Positions 55,844-64,000 of a stretch of 64,000 nucleotides of DNA are shown in pieces. Source of the stretch: Myxococcus eversor. Its GTDB lineage: Bacteria; Myxococcota; Myxococcia; Myxococcales; Myxococcaceae. The position numbers were made by a program, and so were the translations under genes. The notes under the pieces were generated by a model, which saw only the letters and a program-made list of their open reading frames with translations, made no database searches and was not told the origin of the DNA. Numbering within the stretch: the stretch's first letter is position 1; every line of letters begins with the position of its first letter. Location of the stretch: NCBI RefSeq assembly GCF_010894455.1, contig NZ_JAAIXY010000012.1, forward strand, positions 1 through 64,000. Reading direction: 5' to 3'.

Positions 55844-56989
55844 TTGCATGGGGTGGTGTCTCCAGGCGGCGCGGGCCAGGGCTTGTGCCTTGCAGTACGG
55901 TGTACCCCTGGCCCTGTCCCGAGGTCCGCCCTGGCCGCATCTTCGACGCAGCACGACGACTCCCAAGACCTCTCCATCTGGCTCTACGCGTTCGGGTACT
56001 TCGCGGCCTACGCCCCGTACAGCGCGCTGACGAAGGCGTTGTCGAGCGGCTCCCTGCCGGGCATGGAGGAGGGCATCGTCGGCTTCACGCTCTTGCCGGT
56101 GAGCGCGGCGACGTCGATGGTGGGGATGTTCGTCTTCCTCACGCTCAAGCGCTGGTGGCGCTTCGCGGGGCACCGGGAAGTCCTGGGCCTGCGGGTGCCC
56201 TCGCCGGGGCCGTGGACCTTCCTGTCCGGGATGTGCTCGGCGGCCATCATCGGCACCACGACGCTGGCGTACACGCTGGAGGGCACCTCCATCGTCTTCA
56301 TGATGTTGCTGATGCGCGGCGGCGTGTTGGTGCTGGCGCCCGTGGTGGATGTGCTCAGCCGCAGGCGGGTGCGCTGGCCTTCGTGGGTGGCGCTGGGGCT
56401 GAGCCTGTCGGCGGTGGTGGTGGCGTCGGGCACGGATGCGCGAGCCACGATGACGCTGGTGGCCATGGTGGACGTGGGCGTGTACCTGCTCAGCTACTTC
56501 ATCCGGCTGCGCGCCATGAGCCGGCTGGCCAAGTCCGAGGACAAGTCGCTGTCCACCCGCTACTTCGTGGAGGAGCAGATGGTGGCCACGCCCTTCCTGG
56601 TGCTGGTGCTCGCCGGGGTGGCGCTCTGGGGCGGCTCCGTCGCGGCGCAGGACATCCGCGAGGGCTTCACCGGCCTGTTCACCCGGGGGCGGCTCCTGGA
56701 GGAGATGCTGGTGGGCCTCTTGTCCCAGGGCACGGGCATCTTCGGCGGGCTCATCCTGCTGGACTCGCGGGAGAACGCCTTCTCCGTGCCCGTCAATCGC
56801 GCCTCCAGCGTGCTCGCGGGCGTGGTGGCCACGCTGGGGCTGTCGCTGTGGCTGGGGCTGCCCGGGGTGGGGACGCGCGAGTTGCTCGGAGCCGTGCTCG
56901 TCATGGTCGCGATGTCGGTGCTCGCCGCGCCCACGGTGCTCGCGGCACGGCGGCGGGAGGCCGCCACGCGGGCGGCGCTCGGACGCTAG
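55844..56989 (+). CDS. EamA/DMT-type membrane transporter
   Basis: A multi-pass membrane protein of about 381 residues with about ten hydrophobic segments (IWLYAFGYFAAYAPYSAL, GFTLLPVSAATSMVGMFVFL, ALGLSLSAVVVASG, FLVLVLAGVALWG, LLGAVLVMVAMSVLAAP). The symmetry of two five-helix halves fits the drug/metabolite transporter superfamily. The start is uncertain: the ATG at 55844 adds about 45 residues before the first helix, and GTG 55853/55856 or TTG 55883 are possible. The substrate is unknown. It is divergent from the polymer-forming-type gene, 55 bases away, and converges with the stress-protein gene. Confidence 0.72.
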   Translation: MHGVVSPGGAGQGLCLAVRCTPGPVPRSALAASSTQHDDSQDLSIWLYAFGYFAAYAPYSALTKALSSGSLPGMEEGIVGFTLLPVSAATSMVGMFVFLTLKRWWRFAGHREVLGLRVPSPGPWTFLSGMCSAAIIGTTTLAYTLEGTSIVFMMLLMRGGVLVLAPVVDVLSRRRVRWPSWVALGLSLSAVVVASGTDARATMTLVAMVDVGVYLLSYFIRLRAMSRLAKSEDKSLSTRYFVEEQMVATPFLVLVLAGVALWGGSVAAQDIREGFTGLFTRGRLLEEMLVGLLSQGTGIFGGLILLDSRENAFSVPVNRASSVLAGVVATLGLSLWLGLPGVGTRELLGAVLVMVAMSVLAAPTVLAARRREAATRAALGR

Positions 56990-57006
56990 GGGCCTTGGGC
57001 CCGCGG

Positions 57007-57471
57007 CTACTTCGTGTCGGTCGGGACGTGCAGCGTCAGCACCGGGCAGTGCGCGCGGGCGACAATCTTCTGCGCCACGCTGCCCAGGAGGACGCGGGAA
57101 ATCCCCCGGCGACCGTGGGTGCCCATGATGATGAGGTCGTGCCCCTCCTTCTCCGCGAGCTCCAGGATGGTGGAGGCCGCCTCGCCCACCAGCACCCGGT
57201 GCTTGATGGGCACCGGGTCCGTCTCCATCTGCTTGAGCAGGGTCGCCAGCTCCTTGCTGGCCGTGTCCAGCGCGACCTGCTCCAGGGAGAGGGCGTTCCA
57301 GCCGGGCGCGGCCACCAACAGGTCCGGCGCGACGTACTGCGGGGGCTCCCAGGCGTGCACCACCTCCACGGTGGCGTTGAAGGGGCGCGCCAGGTTCAGG
57401 GCGTAGTCGATGACCGCGCGAGAGCCCTCGCTCAGGTCGATGGGAACGAGAATGCGGGACGGTGCGGCCAT
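57007..57471 (-). CDS. Universal stress protein (UspA family)
   Basis: A 154-residue single-domain protein. It begins MAAPSRILVPIDLSEG and ends with the ATP-binding signature GTHGRRGISRVLLGSVAQKI (G-x2-G-x9-G-S), so it is likely of the ATP-binding type. Usp proteins help survival under starvation and stress, by unclear means. The ATG has GAGGAG 7 bases upstream; 54 open codons further out are rejected. It is divergent from the dehydrogenase gene, with 191 bases between. Confidence 0.92.
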   Translation of the reverse strand: MAAPSRILVPIDLSEGSRAVIDYALNLARPFNATVEVVHAWEPPQYVAPDLLVAAPGWNALSLEQVALDTASKELATLLKQMETDPVPIKHRVLVGEAASTILELAEKEGHDLIIMGTHGRRGISRVLLGSVAQKIVARAHCPVLTLHVPTDTK

Positions 57472-57662
57472 GGGTGGCTCCTCGGTGTTGGAAAGGCCCC
57501 TGTCATGGGAATGGGGGCGGAGGACTCCCAGTGGAAGTCGCGTGCCACCGTCTGCCCGCCTGGCTGGAGTGGCCCGGGCGCAGGGCTTGCGGGGAGGCGA
57601 GCGCGGCCCGCGAATCGTGCGCAGGATGCCCACCTGACCGAAACCGGAGGTGGCTCTCTTCC

Positions 57663-58526
57663 ATGCGTCCTCCCATTGACCAGGGCACGGTCCTCATCAC
57701 CGGCGCTTCAGAAGGGCTCGGCCGGGAGCTTGCCCGGCTGCTGTCCCGGCGCGTTCGCACGTTGGTCCTCGTGGACCGCGACGTGGCGCGGCTGAAGCCG
57801 CTGCGCGAGGAACTGCTGGCCCTCTATCCCACCCTGGGCGTGCTGCTCGAGCAGTGCGACGTCTGTGAGTCGCGCCAGGTCGACGCGCTCGTGGCCTCGC
57901 TGGAGGCGAAGTTCGTCCGGGTGGACGTGCTGGTGAACACCGCCGCGCTGGGGCGCCGCGGGCTGTACGCGGAGGCGCGCTGGGGCGGGCTGGAGGAACT
58001 GCTGCGAGCGAATGTCTGGGTGCCCGCGCTGCTGACCCACCGGCTGCTCGCCCCCATGCTGGAGCGGGGGCGGGGCGGGGTGCTGAACATCGGCTCGGGC
58101 GCCGCGCAGCTCTTCCTGCCGGGCTCGACGATGTTCGCCGCCACGCAGCGCTTCCTGGATGGCTTCACGGAGTCGCTGCGGCTGGAGGTGGAGGGGCGCG
58201 GCGTGGTCATCACCCGCGTGGCCCCCGGGCCGGTGGGCGACACGGGCGCGGAGGACGCGGGCGAGGTGCCCTTCTTCCAGATTTCACTGGAGCGCTGCGC
58301 GCGGTCCGCGCTGGCGGCGTTCGAGCGGGGCGAGGCCCTGGTGTATCCGGGCTGGGGCCACCGGTGGGTGATGCGGCTGCTGCCATTGCTGCCGCGCGGG
58401 GTGAAGCGGAGCCTGGGGCGGCTGGCGCTGCGTGGGGTGCGGCGCGAGGTGCTGGCCGCGCCCGAGGCCCTGCCAGTGGGGCTCGCGTCACCGGTGCTGC
58501 TGGCGCGCGAGCCCACTCCGGCGTGA
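57663..58526 (+). CDS. Short-chain dehydrogenase-type protein with altered active site
   Basis: A 287-residue SDR fold. The cofactor motif TGASEGLGRELA (TGxxxGxG) is normal, and NIGSGAAQ carries the Ser position. The expected YxxxK reads FAATQRFLDGF, so Tyr is Phe and Lys is Gln. The fold is then intact but the usual proton-transfer residues are gone, so it may bind NAD(P) without oxidoreduction. The tail (WVMRLLPLLPRGVKRSLGRL) is amphipathic and may touch the membrane, as in DltE-like SDRs. The ATG follows GGAGG at a long distance (about 11 bases). Confidence 0.82.
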   Translation: MRPPIDQGTVLITGASEGLGRELARLLSRRVRTLVLVDRDVARLKPLREELLALYPTLGVLLEQCDVCESRQVDALVASLEAKFVRVDVLVNTAALGRRGLYAEARWGGLEELLRANVWVPALLTHRLLAPMLERGRGGVLNIGSGAAQLFLPGSTMFAATQRFLDGFTESLRLEVEGRGVVITRVAPGPVGDTGAEDAGEVPFFQISLERCARSALAAFERGEALVYPGWGHRWVMRLLPLLPRGVKRSLGRLALRGVRREVLAAPEALPVGLASPVLLAREPTPA

Positions 58527-58577
58527 CGTGACGGACGACCGAGCCCGTCGGAGCAGATTCCGTCAGGGCTGACCACT

Positions 58578-58604
58578 GCCGAGGCCGAAAACCCGGACCT
58601 CGGC
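58578..58604. terminator. Possible hairpin between the SDR and protease genes
   Basis: GCCGAGG and CCTCGGC pair over 7 bases with a 13-base loop, between the convergent SDR and protease genes. There is no clear T-run. Confidence 0.3.
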
Positions 58605-58640
58605 GTCGTTACCCCCCTGAACGGATTCAGCTCGGACGGA

Positions 58641-59435
58641 TTAGAGGCCGATCTCCGTCAGGCGCGCCTTCACGCGGGTGGCCTTCACGCCGGTGTTGGC
58701 CGTGCCGCGGCCGGACGAGTTGCCGCCCAGACCGATGTGGTGCAGGCCGACCACCTGGTGCGTGGAGGACGAAATCACCGGCGAGCCCGAGGAGCCGCCC
58801 AGCGTGTCCGCGTCGTAGGACAGGTCCGTGGTGGAGTAGTTCGCGTTCTTCACCACGCCCGGCGAGGACTTCTTCGTCGGGACGCAGCCGGTCGTCGTGT
58901 AGTAGTCGCAGTTCTGGTGCACGACGTAGAGGCTCGCGTTGGCGGCGGCGTTGGTGGTGGACACCGTCAGCCAGCCGTAGACGTTGCCGGGGAGCTGGCC
59001 ATTCGTGGCCGAGCAGCGCACCGCCGTCATGTCATCGCCGGACCACGTCTTGATGAACGTGGCGCAGTTGTACCAGACGCGATCCGCCGAGGCGACGCCG
59101 TCCTCGTAGTTGAAGGACGCGCGCGCGCCCACGGCCTCGGACGCGCTGCCGATGCAGTGGTTGTTGGTGATGATGACGTCGGCGGACACGAGCCACGCCG
59201 TGCAGCGGCTGCCCACCGCGGGGATGGACAGGTAGCCCACCGCCCTGGAGCGCGTGCGCTGCGTGCCCGTCAGCGTGGTGGCGCCCACCCAGTTCACCGA
59301 GCCGACGATGACGTTGGACTCCTGGGACTGGAGCGGCTCGGTGCCGTCCGCGTCAGGAACGTCCGGAGCCTGCTCGGTACCGCAAGCCGACAGGGCACCC
59401 ACCAGGAACAACGCACGCATGCTCTTCGCGATCAT
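58641..59435 (-). CDS. Trypsin-like serine protease, lipoprotein
   Basis: A 264-residue exported protease. The signal MIAKSMRALFLVGALSACG has lipobox LSAC. The catalytic residues are in the expected order: His in IITNNHCIGS, Asp in WSGDDMTAVRC and Ser in LGGSSGSPVISS. The last is the GGSSGSPV form common in V8/glutamyl-endopeptidase-like bacterial enzymes. Myxobacteria secrete many proteases to feed on prey, which is a possible role. The ATG at 59435 follows GGAGG; another ATG 54 bases upstream lacks a ribosome site. A 360-base region with an AT-rich patch lies upstream. Confidence 0.88.
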   Translation of the reverse strand: MIAKSMRALFLVGALSACGTEQAPDVPDADGTEPLQSQESNVIVGSVNWVGATTLTGTQRTRSRAVGYLSIPAVGSRCTAWLVSADVIITNNHCIGSASEAVGARASFNYEDGVASADRVWYNCATFIKTWSGDDMTAVRCSATNGQLPGNVYGWLTVSTTNAAANASLYVVHQNCDYYTTTGCVPTKKSSPGVVKNANYSTTDLSYDADTLGGSSGSPVISSSTHQVVGLHHIGLGGNSSGRGTANTGVKATRVKARLTEIGL

Positions 59436-59795
59436 CGGGGGACTCCTCCACCACGCGCGGGATTGCGCGCCGCGTGGGCCCAGGCACACCCCGTGCCAGC
59501 GTCACGTCCGGGACACTCCCGCTCGGAGGGCCCGCGCCCGCCCCGCTCCAGGTGGTGCGCGCGTGCTCCGCTCTCAAGCGGACGCGTGTAAAGGCCCTTC
59601 GCGCCGACCGGGACAAAGTCTCGTGATATTCGTGATTTGCTATTTTTTCTCGGAGTGTCGTTTTCGTGGTCACTCGCGGAGCGCGGTGTCCCGAGCCAGG
59701 ACAGGGGCGGAAAAATCCACGGGCCGCGTTTCACTCCGGCGAAGGAGGAGAACGCGGCCCGTCGAAGCCGGAGTGAGAGGGCTCGCGAGGGCGCC
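59436..59795. other. 360-base region with protease promoter and oxidase terminator
   Basis: No gene is supported. The left part upstream of the protease contains an AT-rich patch (59620-59660, CGTGATTTGCTATTTTTTCT), a likely promoter for the minus-strand protease. The right part holds the terminator of the flavoenzyme operon. ORFs here are shadows or poor in composition. Confidence 0.6.
59719..59762 (-). terminator. Rho-independent terminator of the flavoenzyme operon
   Basis: ACGGGCCGCGTT and AACGCGGCCCGT form a perfect 12-base stem with a 20-base loop that itself holds a small CTCC/GGAG stem. On the minus strand it is followed by GGATTTTT. It lies 34 bases after the stop of the oxidoreductase gene. 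Confidence 0.8.
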
Positions 59796-61283
59796 TCAGC
59801 CGATGATCATGTCCTCGCGCTCCAGGGCCCCTTCTGAGAAGCGGCGCAGGTTGAAGCGGGTGAACAGCTCATCGGACTCGCCGGTGACCATCCACTTCGC
59901 CATCCGCTCGGCGACGGCGGGGGCCATCATGAAGCCGTGGCCGACGAAGCCCGACATCTGGAGGAGGTTGTCCAGGCCGGGGGTGCGGCCGAGGATGGGG
60001 TTGTTGTCCGGCGTCACGTCGTAGCAGCCGGCCCACTGGCGCAGCACCTTCACGTGGCCCACGTGGGGCATCTGCTCCATGAGCGCGCGGGCGAAGCGGG
60101 ACACGAAGCGCAGGGTGCTGCCCATGTTGAGCCCGGCGGGCTCCTTCGGGTCCCCCATGCCGCCCACGATTTCGCCGCGCATGGACTGGCTGAAGTAGAG
60201 GCCCGAGTCGAGCACTGACACCAGCGGCCCCAGGAAGGGCTTGAGGGGCTCGGTGCTGAGGATTTCGTGACGGTGCGGCTCGTTGGGGAGTTGCACGTCG
60301 ACGAGCTTCGCCACTTCGGGGCTCCACGCCCCCGACGCGAGGACGACGGTGTCACAGGCGATGTCGCCCCGGTCCGTCTTCACCTTGCGAATCTGGCCGC
60401 CGCTGACCTCGAAGCCGGTGACGTCCGTATACGTCTCCACGCGGACGCTCTTCTTCTTGCAGGCCTGCGCGTAACCCCACAGGAAGGGCCAGGGGAAGAT
60501 GACGCCGTCCTCGGGATTGAAGGAGGCCGCCACGCAGCCATCCATCGTCAGGCCGGGGACGATGTCGCGCGCCGCGTCCGGCGTGACGAGCCGCGTGGGC
60601 ACGCCGTGGCGGTTGTGCAGCGTGACGTTGCGCTCCAGCCGCTTCGCCACCGCGTCCGTCCGGGCCAGGAACAGATAGCCGCCCTGGCGCAGCCAGACGT
60701 TGATGCCCATGTCCCGGGCGAAGGTCTTCATCAAGTCGATGGAGCGCTTGGCCAGCTCCAACAACGCCGGAGTGCCCCACTGCATGCGCACGCCGCCGCC
60801 GTTGCGGCCGGACGCGCCCGCGCACAGGTAGCCGCGCTCCAGCACGACGACATCCGTCTCACCCTCGCGCGCCAGGTTGTACGCGAGCGCCAGTCCCATG
60901 ACGCCTCCGCCGATGATGACCACCTTGGCCTTGGCGGGCAGGGGACCCTCGGGCCGCAGCGCGCTGGCGAAGATGTCCACGTCCTGGGGCAGGCCGCCCA
61001 CGGGAGGCTGCGACTCGTCCACCGGGGCGGTGGCCAAGAGGCGCAGCTCGGTGGGGAACAGGGGAGGGCGCGGGGTGAAGGGCACCACCGCGGCCGGCTT
61101 GAGGGCCTTCTCCTGCTCCAACAGCGCCGCCACCGCCGACAGGCAGCTCTTGCCCTGGCAGATGCCGGTGCCGAAGCCGGTGTAGCGCTTCACCGACTCC
61201 ACGTCGCAATACCCGCGCGAGACGGCGTGCCGCACGTCGTCGGCGGTGACGTCCTCGCACGAGCAGATCATCGACTTGCTCAT
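59796..61283 (-). CDS. FAD-dependent oxidoreductase with N-terminal [2Fe-2S] BFD-like domain
   Basis: A 495-residue fusion. Residues 1-60 are a bacterioferritin-associated-ferredoxin-like [2Fe-2S] domain (ICSCEDV, then GICQGKSC: C-x-C and C-x4-C). From about 115 a DAO-type flavoprotein follows, with VVIIGGGVMGLALAYNLAR, LERGYLCAGASGRNGGG, and a C-terminal TPDNNPILGRTPG and GFVGHGFMMAP. This matches the beta subunits of HCN synthase (HcnC), opine oxidase and amino-acid dehydrogenases, with the iron-sulfur domain fused. The start overlaps the upstream partner (ATGA). The substrate is likely glycine, proline or an opine-type amine. Confidence 0.87.
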   Translation of the reverse strand: MSKSMICSCEDVTADDVRHAVSRGYCDVESVKRYTGFGTGICQGKSCLSAVAALLEQEKALKPAAVVPFTPRPPLFPTELRLLATAPVDESQPPVGGLPQDVDIFASALRPEGPLPAKAKVVIIGGGVMGLALAYNLAREGETDVVVLERGYLCAGASGRNGGGVRMQWGTPALLELAKRSIDLMKTFARDMGINVWLRQGGYLFLARTDAVAKRLERNVTLHNRHGVPTRLVTPDAARDIVPGLTMDGCVAASFNPEDGVIFPWPFLWGYAQACKKKSVRVETYTDVTGFEVSGGQIRKVKTDRGDIACDTVVLASGAWSPEVAKLVDVQLPNEPHRHEILSTEPLKPFLGPLVSVLDSGLYFSQSMRGEIVGGMGDPKEPAGLNMGSTLRFVSRFARALMEQMPHVGHVKVLRQWAGCYDVTPDNNPILGRTPGLDNLLQMSGFVGHGFMMAPAVAERMAKWMVTGESDELFTRFNLRRFSEGALEREDMIIG

Positions 61284-62626
61284 GACAGCCCTCCCACCAG
61301 CGCCTGCGCCACCCGTCGTCCCGCGACAGCCGCGTCCTTCGCGCTGCCGCCTCCGGTGACGTCGCCCGCGGCGAACACGTCCCCGGCCTCGGTGCGGCCG
61401 TCCGCGTCCGCCTCCACCTTGAACAGGCCGTGCCCCGCGTCGAAGGTCACCCTCGCGCCGCCCTGGCGCGCCAGCTCGAAGCTGGGGCTCACCGGCACGG
61501 ACACCAGCACCGCGTCGCAGGCCACCTTGCGCCGGTCGCCCTCGCGAGGCGTGAAGCTGAACGCGCGCACGTGGCGCATGCCGTGGGCCTTGGGCTCCGT
61601 GCCCGCCACCGCCAGCGGGTGGGCTCCAGCGGGAGGCGGGCCCTTCAGGTCCACCACCGCCGCGAGCTTCACGCCGCGCTCCTCCAGGAGCCTCGCCAGG
61701 CCGTACAGCTCCTCGCCCCAGCCCACCAGCGCGGCGACCTCTGGAGCCACGTCATGCCGGCGCAAGAGCAGGCTGGCCGCGCGCCCCGCGTAGACGCCGG
61801 GCAGGTCATTGTTCTCGAAGGGCACCATCGGCGGGTGTCCCCCGGGCGTCAGCAGGAAGCGCTCCGCGTAGACCTTCAGGAGCCGCACACCCGCGGGCTC
61901 CCAGGCGCCCACCACGAGGAAGCGCCCCGCCTCGTCGTCATACAGGCCCAGCGCGGTGGCGCGGGTGACGAGGCTGTCCGGAGCGAGCGTCGCCACGTCC
62001 GTGATTGAGGGCGCGTCCTGCCCGGGCGCTCCATGCGCGAGCCGTCCACCCACGTGGTCCTCGCGCTCGAAGAGCAGGAAGGGGACGCCGCGCTCGGTCA
62101 ACTCCCGCGCGGCGGCGAGTCCCGAGGCGCCAGCACCCACCACGGCCACGCGGGTGCGCAGCGTGCGGGACTCCGGCGAAGCGGGGGCGGCCTCCTTGGG
62201 AAGGATGCCGAGGCCCGCGAGCTGGCGGGCGACCTTGGCCATCACCTGCTCGGCGACGGGGACGCCGGCGAACATCTCGTGGTGGTCCAGGCCCTTGGGG
62301 AAGAACCAGTCGATGGTCTCGAACACGTCCACCTTGGCGGAGGGGTACGCGTTCTGCCGCTCCAGCTTCATGCCCTCTCGCGCGGGCGTGCGGCACGTGT
62401 AGACGTTGGGCAGGCCGTCCACGCGCATCAGACAGTGCGAGCAGGCGGCGGCGAAACAGTAGGGCCCGCGAGGGCGGTGGTACTTCACGGAGCGGGCAAG
62501 CAGGGGCTCGCCCGCGGCGACCAGGGAGCACGCCACCGGCTCGCCTTCGATGGCGGGGATGCTCTCGCCCTCGAGGTCCACGGTGATGGCCCTGCCGCGC
62601 AACGAGGCGTCTGGGAGGCGTCGCAT
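61280..62626 (-). CDS. FAD/NAD(P) oxidoreductase with N-terminal 2Fe-2S ferredoxin domain
   Basis: A 448-residue protein. Residues 1-95 form a ferredoxin-like domain with CFAAACSHC and VYTC (C-x4-C-x2-C-x11-C), as in HcnA or the N-terminus of sarcosine oxidase alpha. The rest is an FAD-binding pyridine nucleotide-disulfide-type domain with VAVVGAGASGLAAARELTER, FEREDHVGGRLAHG, LVGWGEELYGLARLL and GDVFAAGDVTGGGS. It resembles HcnA and HcnB joined in one chain. Together with the next gene it gives a full HcnABC/opine-oxidase-like complex, so the two are probably one enzyme. The ORF begins 11 bases after a CCAGACG stretch without a strong ribosome site. Confidence 0.85.
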   Translation of the reverse strand: MRRLPDASLRGRAITVDLEGESIPAIEGEPVACSLVAAGEPLLARSVKYHRPRGPYCFAAACSHCLMRVDGLPNVYTCRTPAREGMKLERQNAYPSAKVDVFETIDWFFPKGLDHHEMFAGVPVAEQVMAKVARQLAGLGILPKEAAPASPESRTLRTRVAVVGAGASGLAAARELTERGVPFLLFEREDHVGGRLAHGAPGQDAPSITDVATLAPDSLVTRATALGLYDDEAGRFLVVGAWEPAGVRLLKVYAERFLLTPGGHPPMVPFENNDLPGVYAGRAASLLLRRHDVAPEVAALVGWGEELYGLARLLEERGVKLAAVVDLKGPPPAGAHPLAVAGTEPKAHGMRHVRAFSFTPREGDRRKVACDAVLVSVPVSPSFELARQGGARVTFDAGHGLFKVEADADGRTEAGDVFAAGDVTGGGSAKDAAVAGRRVAQALVGGLS

Positions 62627-62761
62627 GGGTGCCGCGCAAAATGGCGTACCCGGACCGAGGGGTCAAAGACTGTCGAGGCATGACGCACCCCGGTCATGGG
62701 CCCCATCCGACAGTCGCGGTGATGGCGCGCTGGAACTTCTCTAAGACCGCCACCGAAACGA

Positions 62762-62808
62762 CACCGGGGACCGTCACGGGCCGTGCAGGCTCGTGGCGAT
62801 CCCCGGTG
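62762..62808 (-). terminator. Possible hairpin after the right-edge membrane protein gene
   Basis: CACCGGGGA and TCCCCGGTG are a perfect 9-base pair with a 29-base loop. It lies 22 bases beyond the stop of the minus-strand gene at the right edge; on that strand TCGTTTC follows. Confidence 0.4.
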
Positions 62809-62830
62809 GGATACTTCTGGGTGCGGTGCG

Positions 62831-64000
62831 TTAAACCGGCTGCTCGGTGTGGGGATGGATGGGCTCCGGCATCCCGCTGCCGCGCTGCCGGTACCCGAAG
62901 CGGGTGCGGATGACCGCGCCCAGGGCGACCAGGACGACGAGGGTGGAGACGATGGCGCCCAACACCGGGATTGCGCCCACCACCAGCAAGACCAGCAAGC
63001 CCATCGCCAGCACCACCGCCTGCGTCTTGCGTCCGCGCATCACCGGCAGCCGCGTGCCCAGTTCGCTCGCCACCGCCGCGAAGCCGAGCGCCGCGGCGAG
63101 CGGGGCCGCCATCCACAGCACCAGCGCCGCGGGGATTCCGATGATGGTGACGGCCAGCACCACCGTGAGGGGAATCATCGCCACCACCCCGAAGAGGCCG
63201 GTGAGGCCGCTCTGCACCGGACGGGCGCGAATCTCGTCGCCGAGCTGCTTCATGCGCGCCGGGAAGAACATCTGCCCCAGGAAGCCCAGGCCGAACAGCA
63301 CCGCGAAGGTGAGGATGAAGGTGGCAAGCCCGCCTTCGTTGTTGTTGTCGTCCTCATCGTCGGCGTCATGGTCGCGCATGGGCTTGGGGCTGCGCGCCTC
63401 ATTGAGGCCTTCCTTCAGCTCTTCGGAAATCATTCGGCCGATGTTCGCGCCGCCGAAGGTGTTGATGCTGCCCTCCACGTCCGAGCCGTCCTCGCGCTCC
63501 ACGTTGCCGCCGAAGGAGGACACGTCGCCCTCCACCTTGGCGCCGGGCTTGAGCACGACGTTGCCGCCGAAGGCGTGCGCGTCTCCCGCCACGTGGCCCT
63601 CGATGACCAGGTTTCCGCCGAAGGCGACCGCGTCGTTCTCCACGTGGCCCTTCACGACCAGGTTTCCGCCGTACACCACCGCGCTCTGGACGTTCTGTCC
63701 TTCCTTCACCTCGAGCGACTGGCCGCGAGCCACGACGTTGCGACCGCCGGAGCGGCGAGAGCGCTTCAGCCCGTCCCGCGTGCGGTGGAGTTGCTCGCGG
63801 ATCTGATCTCGGACCTCCTCCATCCCCTCCGCGTTGGCGCCGATGTTGTCCTCGACGTTGCCCGCCTCCATGGCCTCTTCATGGGACGGAGGCGACGGAG
63901 GCGTGGCCGCCACGGCGGGAGCGGGCGGTGCGGCGGGGGCGGGCGGCGCGACGGGAGCGGGCGGCGCGGCGGGAAGCGCGAGCCCCTGCGCGGTGGCCTC
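62831..64000 (-). CDS. Membrane protein with bactofilin-like polymer-forming repeats, 5' end outside window
   Basis: At least 389 residues. The frame is open to the right edge through an Ala/Pro-rich stretch (APPAPVAPPAPAAPPAPA), so the start and any signal lie outside; a GTG at 63913 is only an internal candidate. A charged helical part follows (EVRDQIREQLHRTRDGLKRS), then hexapeptide-like repeats (VVYGGNLVVKGHVENDAVAF, GGNLVIEGHVAGDAHAFGG), an acidic linker (DHDADDEDDNNNEGG) and four or five membrane segments (LATFILTFAVLFGLGFLG, GLFGVVAMIPLTVVLAVTI, VLAMGLLVLLVVGAIPVLGA). The topology suggests an exported repeat domain on a membrane anchor. It may scaffold the envelope. Confidence 0.8.
   Translation of the reverse strand, partial: EATAQGLALPAAPPAPVAPPAPAAPPAPAVAATPPSPPSHEEAMEAGNVEDNIGANAEGMEEVRDQIREQLHRTRDGLKRSRRSGGRNVVARGQSLEVKEGQNVQSAVVYGGNLVVKGHVENDAVAFGGNLVIEGHVAGDAHAFGGNVVLKPGAKVEGDVSSFGGNVEREDGSDVEGSINTFGGANIGRMISEELKEGLNEARSPKPMRDHDADDEDDNNNEGGLATFILTFAVLFGLGFLGQMFFPARMKQLGDEIRARPVQSGLTGLFGVVAMIPLTVVLAVTIIGIPAALVLWMAAPLAAALGFAAVASELGTRLPVMRGRKTQAVVLAMGLLVLLVVGAIPVLGAIVSTLVVLVALGAVIRTRFGYRQRGSGMPEPIHPHTEQPV

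Overview
The window is high-GC DNA from a myxobacterium, most likely Myxococcaceae. Three things point there. Lon matches my memory of Myxococcus xanthus LonD (BsgA) almost residue for residue. The SitA6/SitI6-type lipoprotein and double-CXXCG families are typical of Myxococcus and its relatives. There are many lipoproteins, two-component proteins and other exported proteins. I see no phage, insertion sequence, CRISPR, rRNA or tRNA. About 46 genes are tightly packed, and both ends cut a gene.

Layout. 1-3 kb: the carrier-thioesterase end of a nonribosomal peptide synthetase, a DUF4336 protein and a cell-wall amidase. 3-13 kb: a SWIM/SNF2 helicase, lonD, a von Willebrand-type lipoprotein, then imuA-imuB. 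13-16 kb: an outer-membrane-exchange toxin/immunity pair whose toxin is frameshifted, followed by orphan and lipoprotein genes. 16-22 kb: FHA protein, sugar epimerase, ABC-F ATPase, NfeD and SPFH proteins. 22-25 kb: dnaE2. The imuAB and dnaE2 units both carry a CTGAAC-N7-CAG element upstream, so they probably form one SOS-controlled mutagenic polymerase system although they lie 9 kb apart.

25-38 kb: two small cysteine-rich exported proteins, a roadblock protein, a frameshifted DUF6209 gene, an AAA ATPase with an ERR-repeat tail, a WbqC protein, a sensor kinase with a degenerate receiver, START, PhyH and hydrolase genes, and an OmpR-type two-component pair. 38-49 kb, minus strand: a compact cluster coding for a giant six-domain multicopper oxidase lipoprotein, a YVTN propeller, a double-SCO protein, a cytochrome c/periplasmic-binding-protein fusion and a metallo-beta-lactamase-like protein. 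It looks like an envelope copper or metal redox system and is the best candidate for something undescribed.

49-64 kb: a 1431-residue surface amidohydrolase with a coding minisatellite, exonuclease III, PlsC, a polymer-forming-type protein, an EamA-type transporter, a universal stress protein, a dehydrogenase with a degenerate active site, a trypsin-like lipoprotein, a two-gene iron-sulfur flavoenzyme related to HCN synthase or opine oxidase, and a membrane protein with a bactofilin-like repeat region that runs off the right edge.
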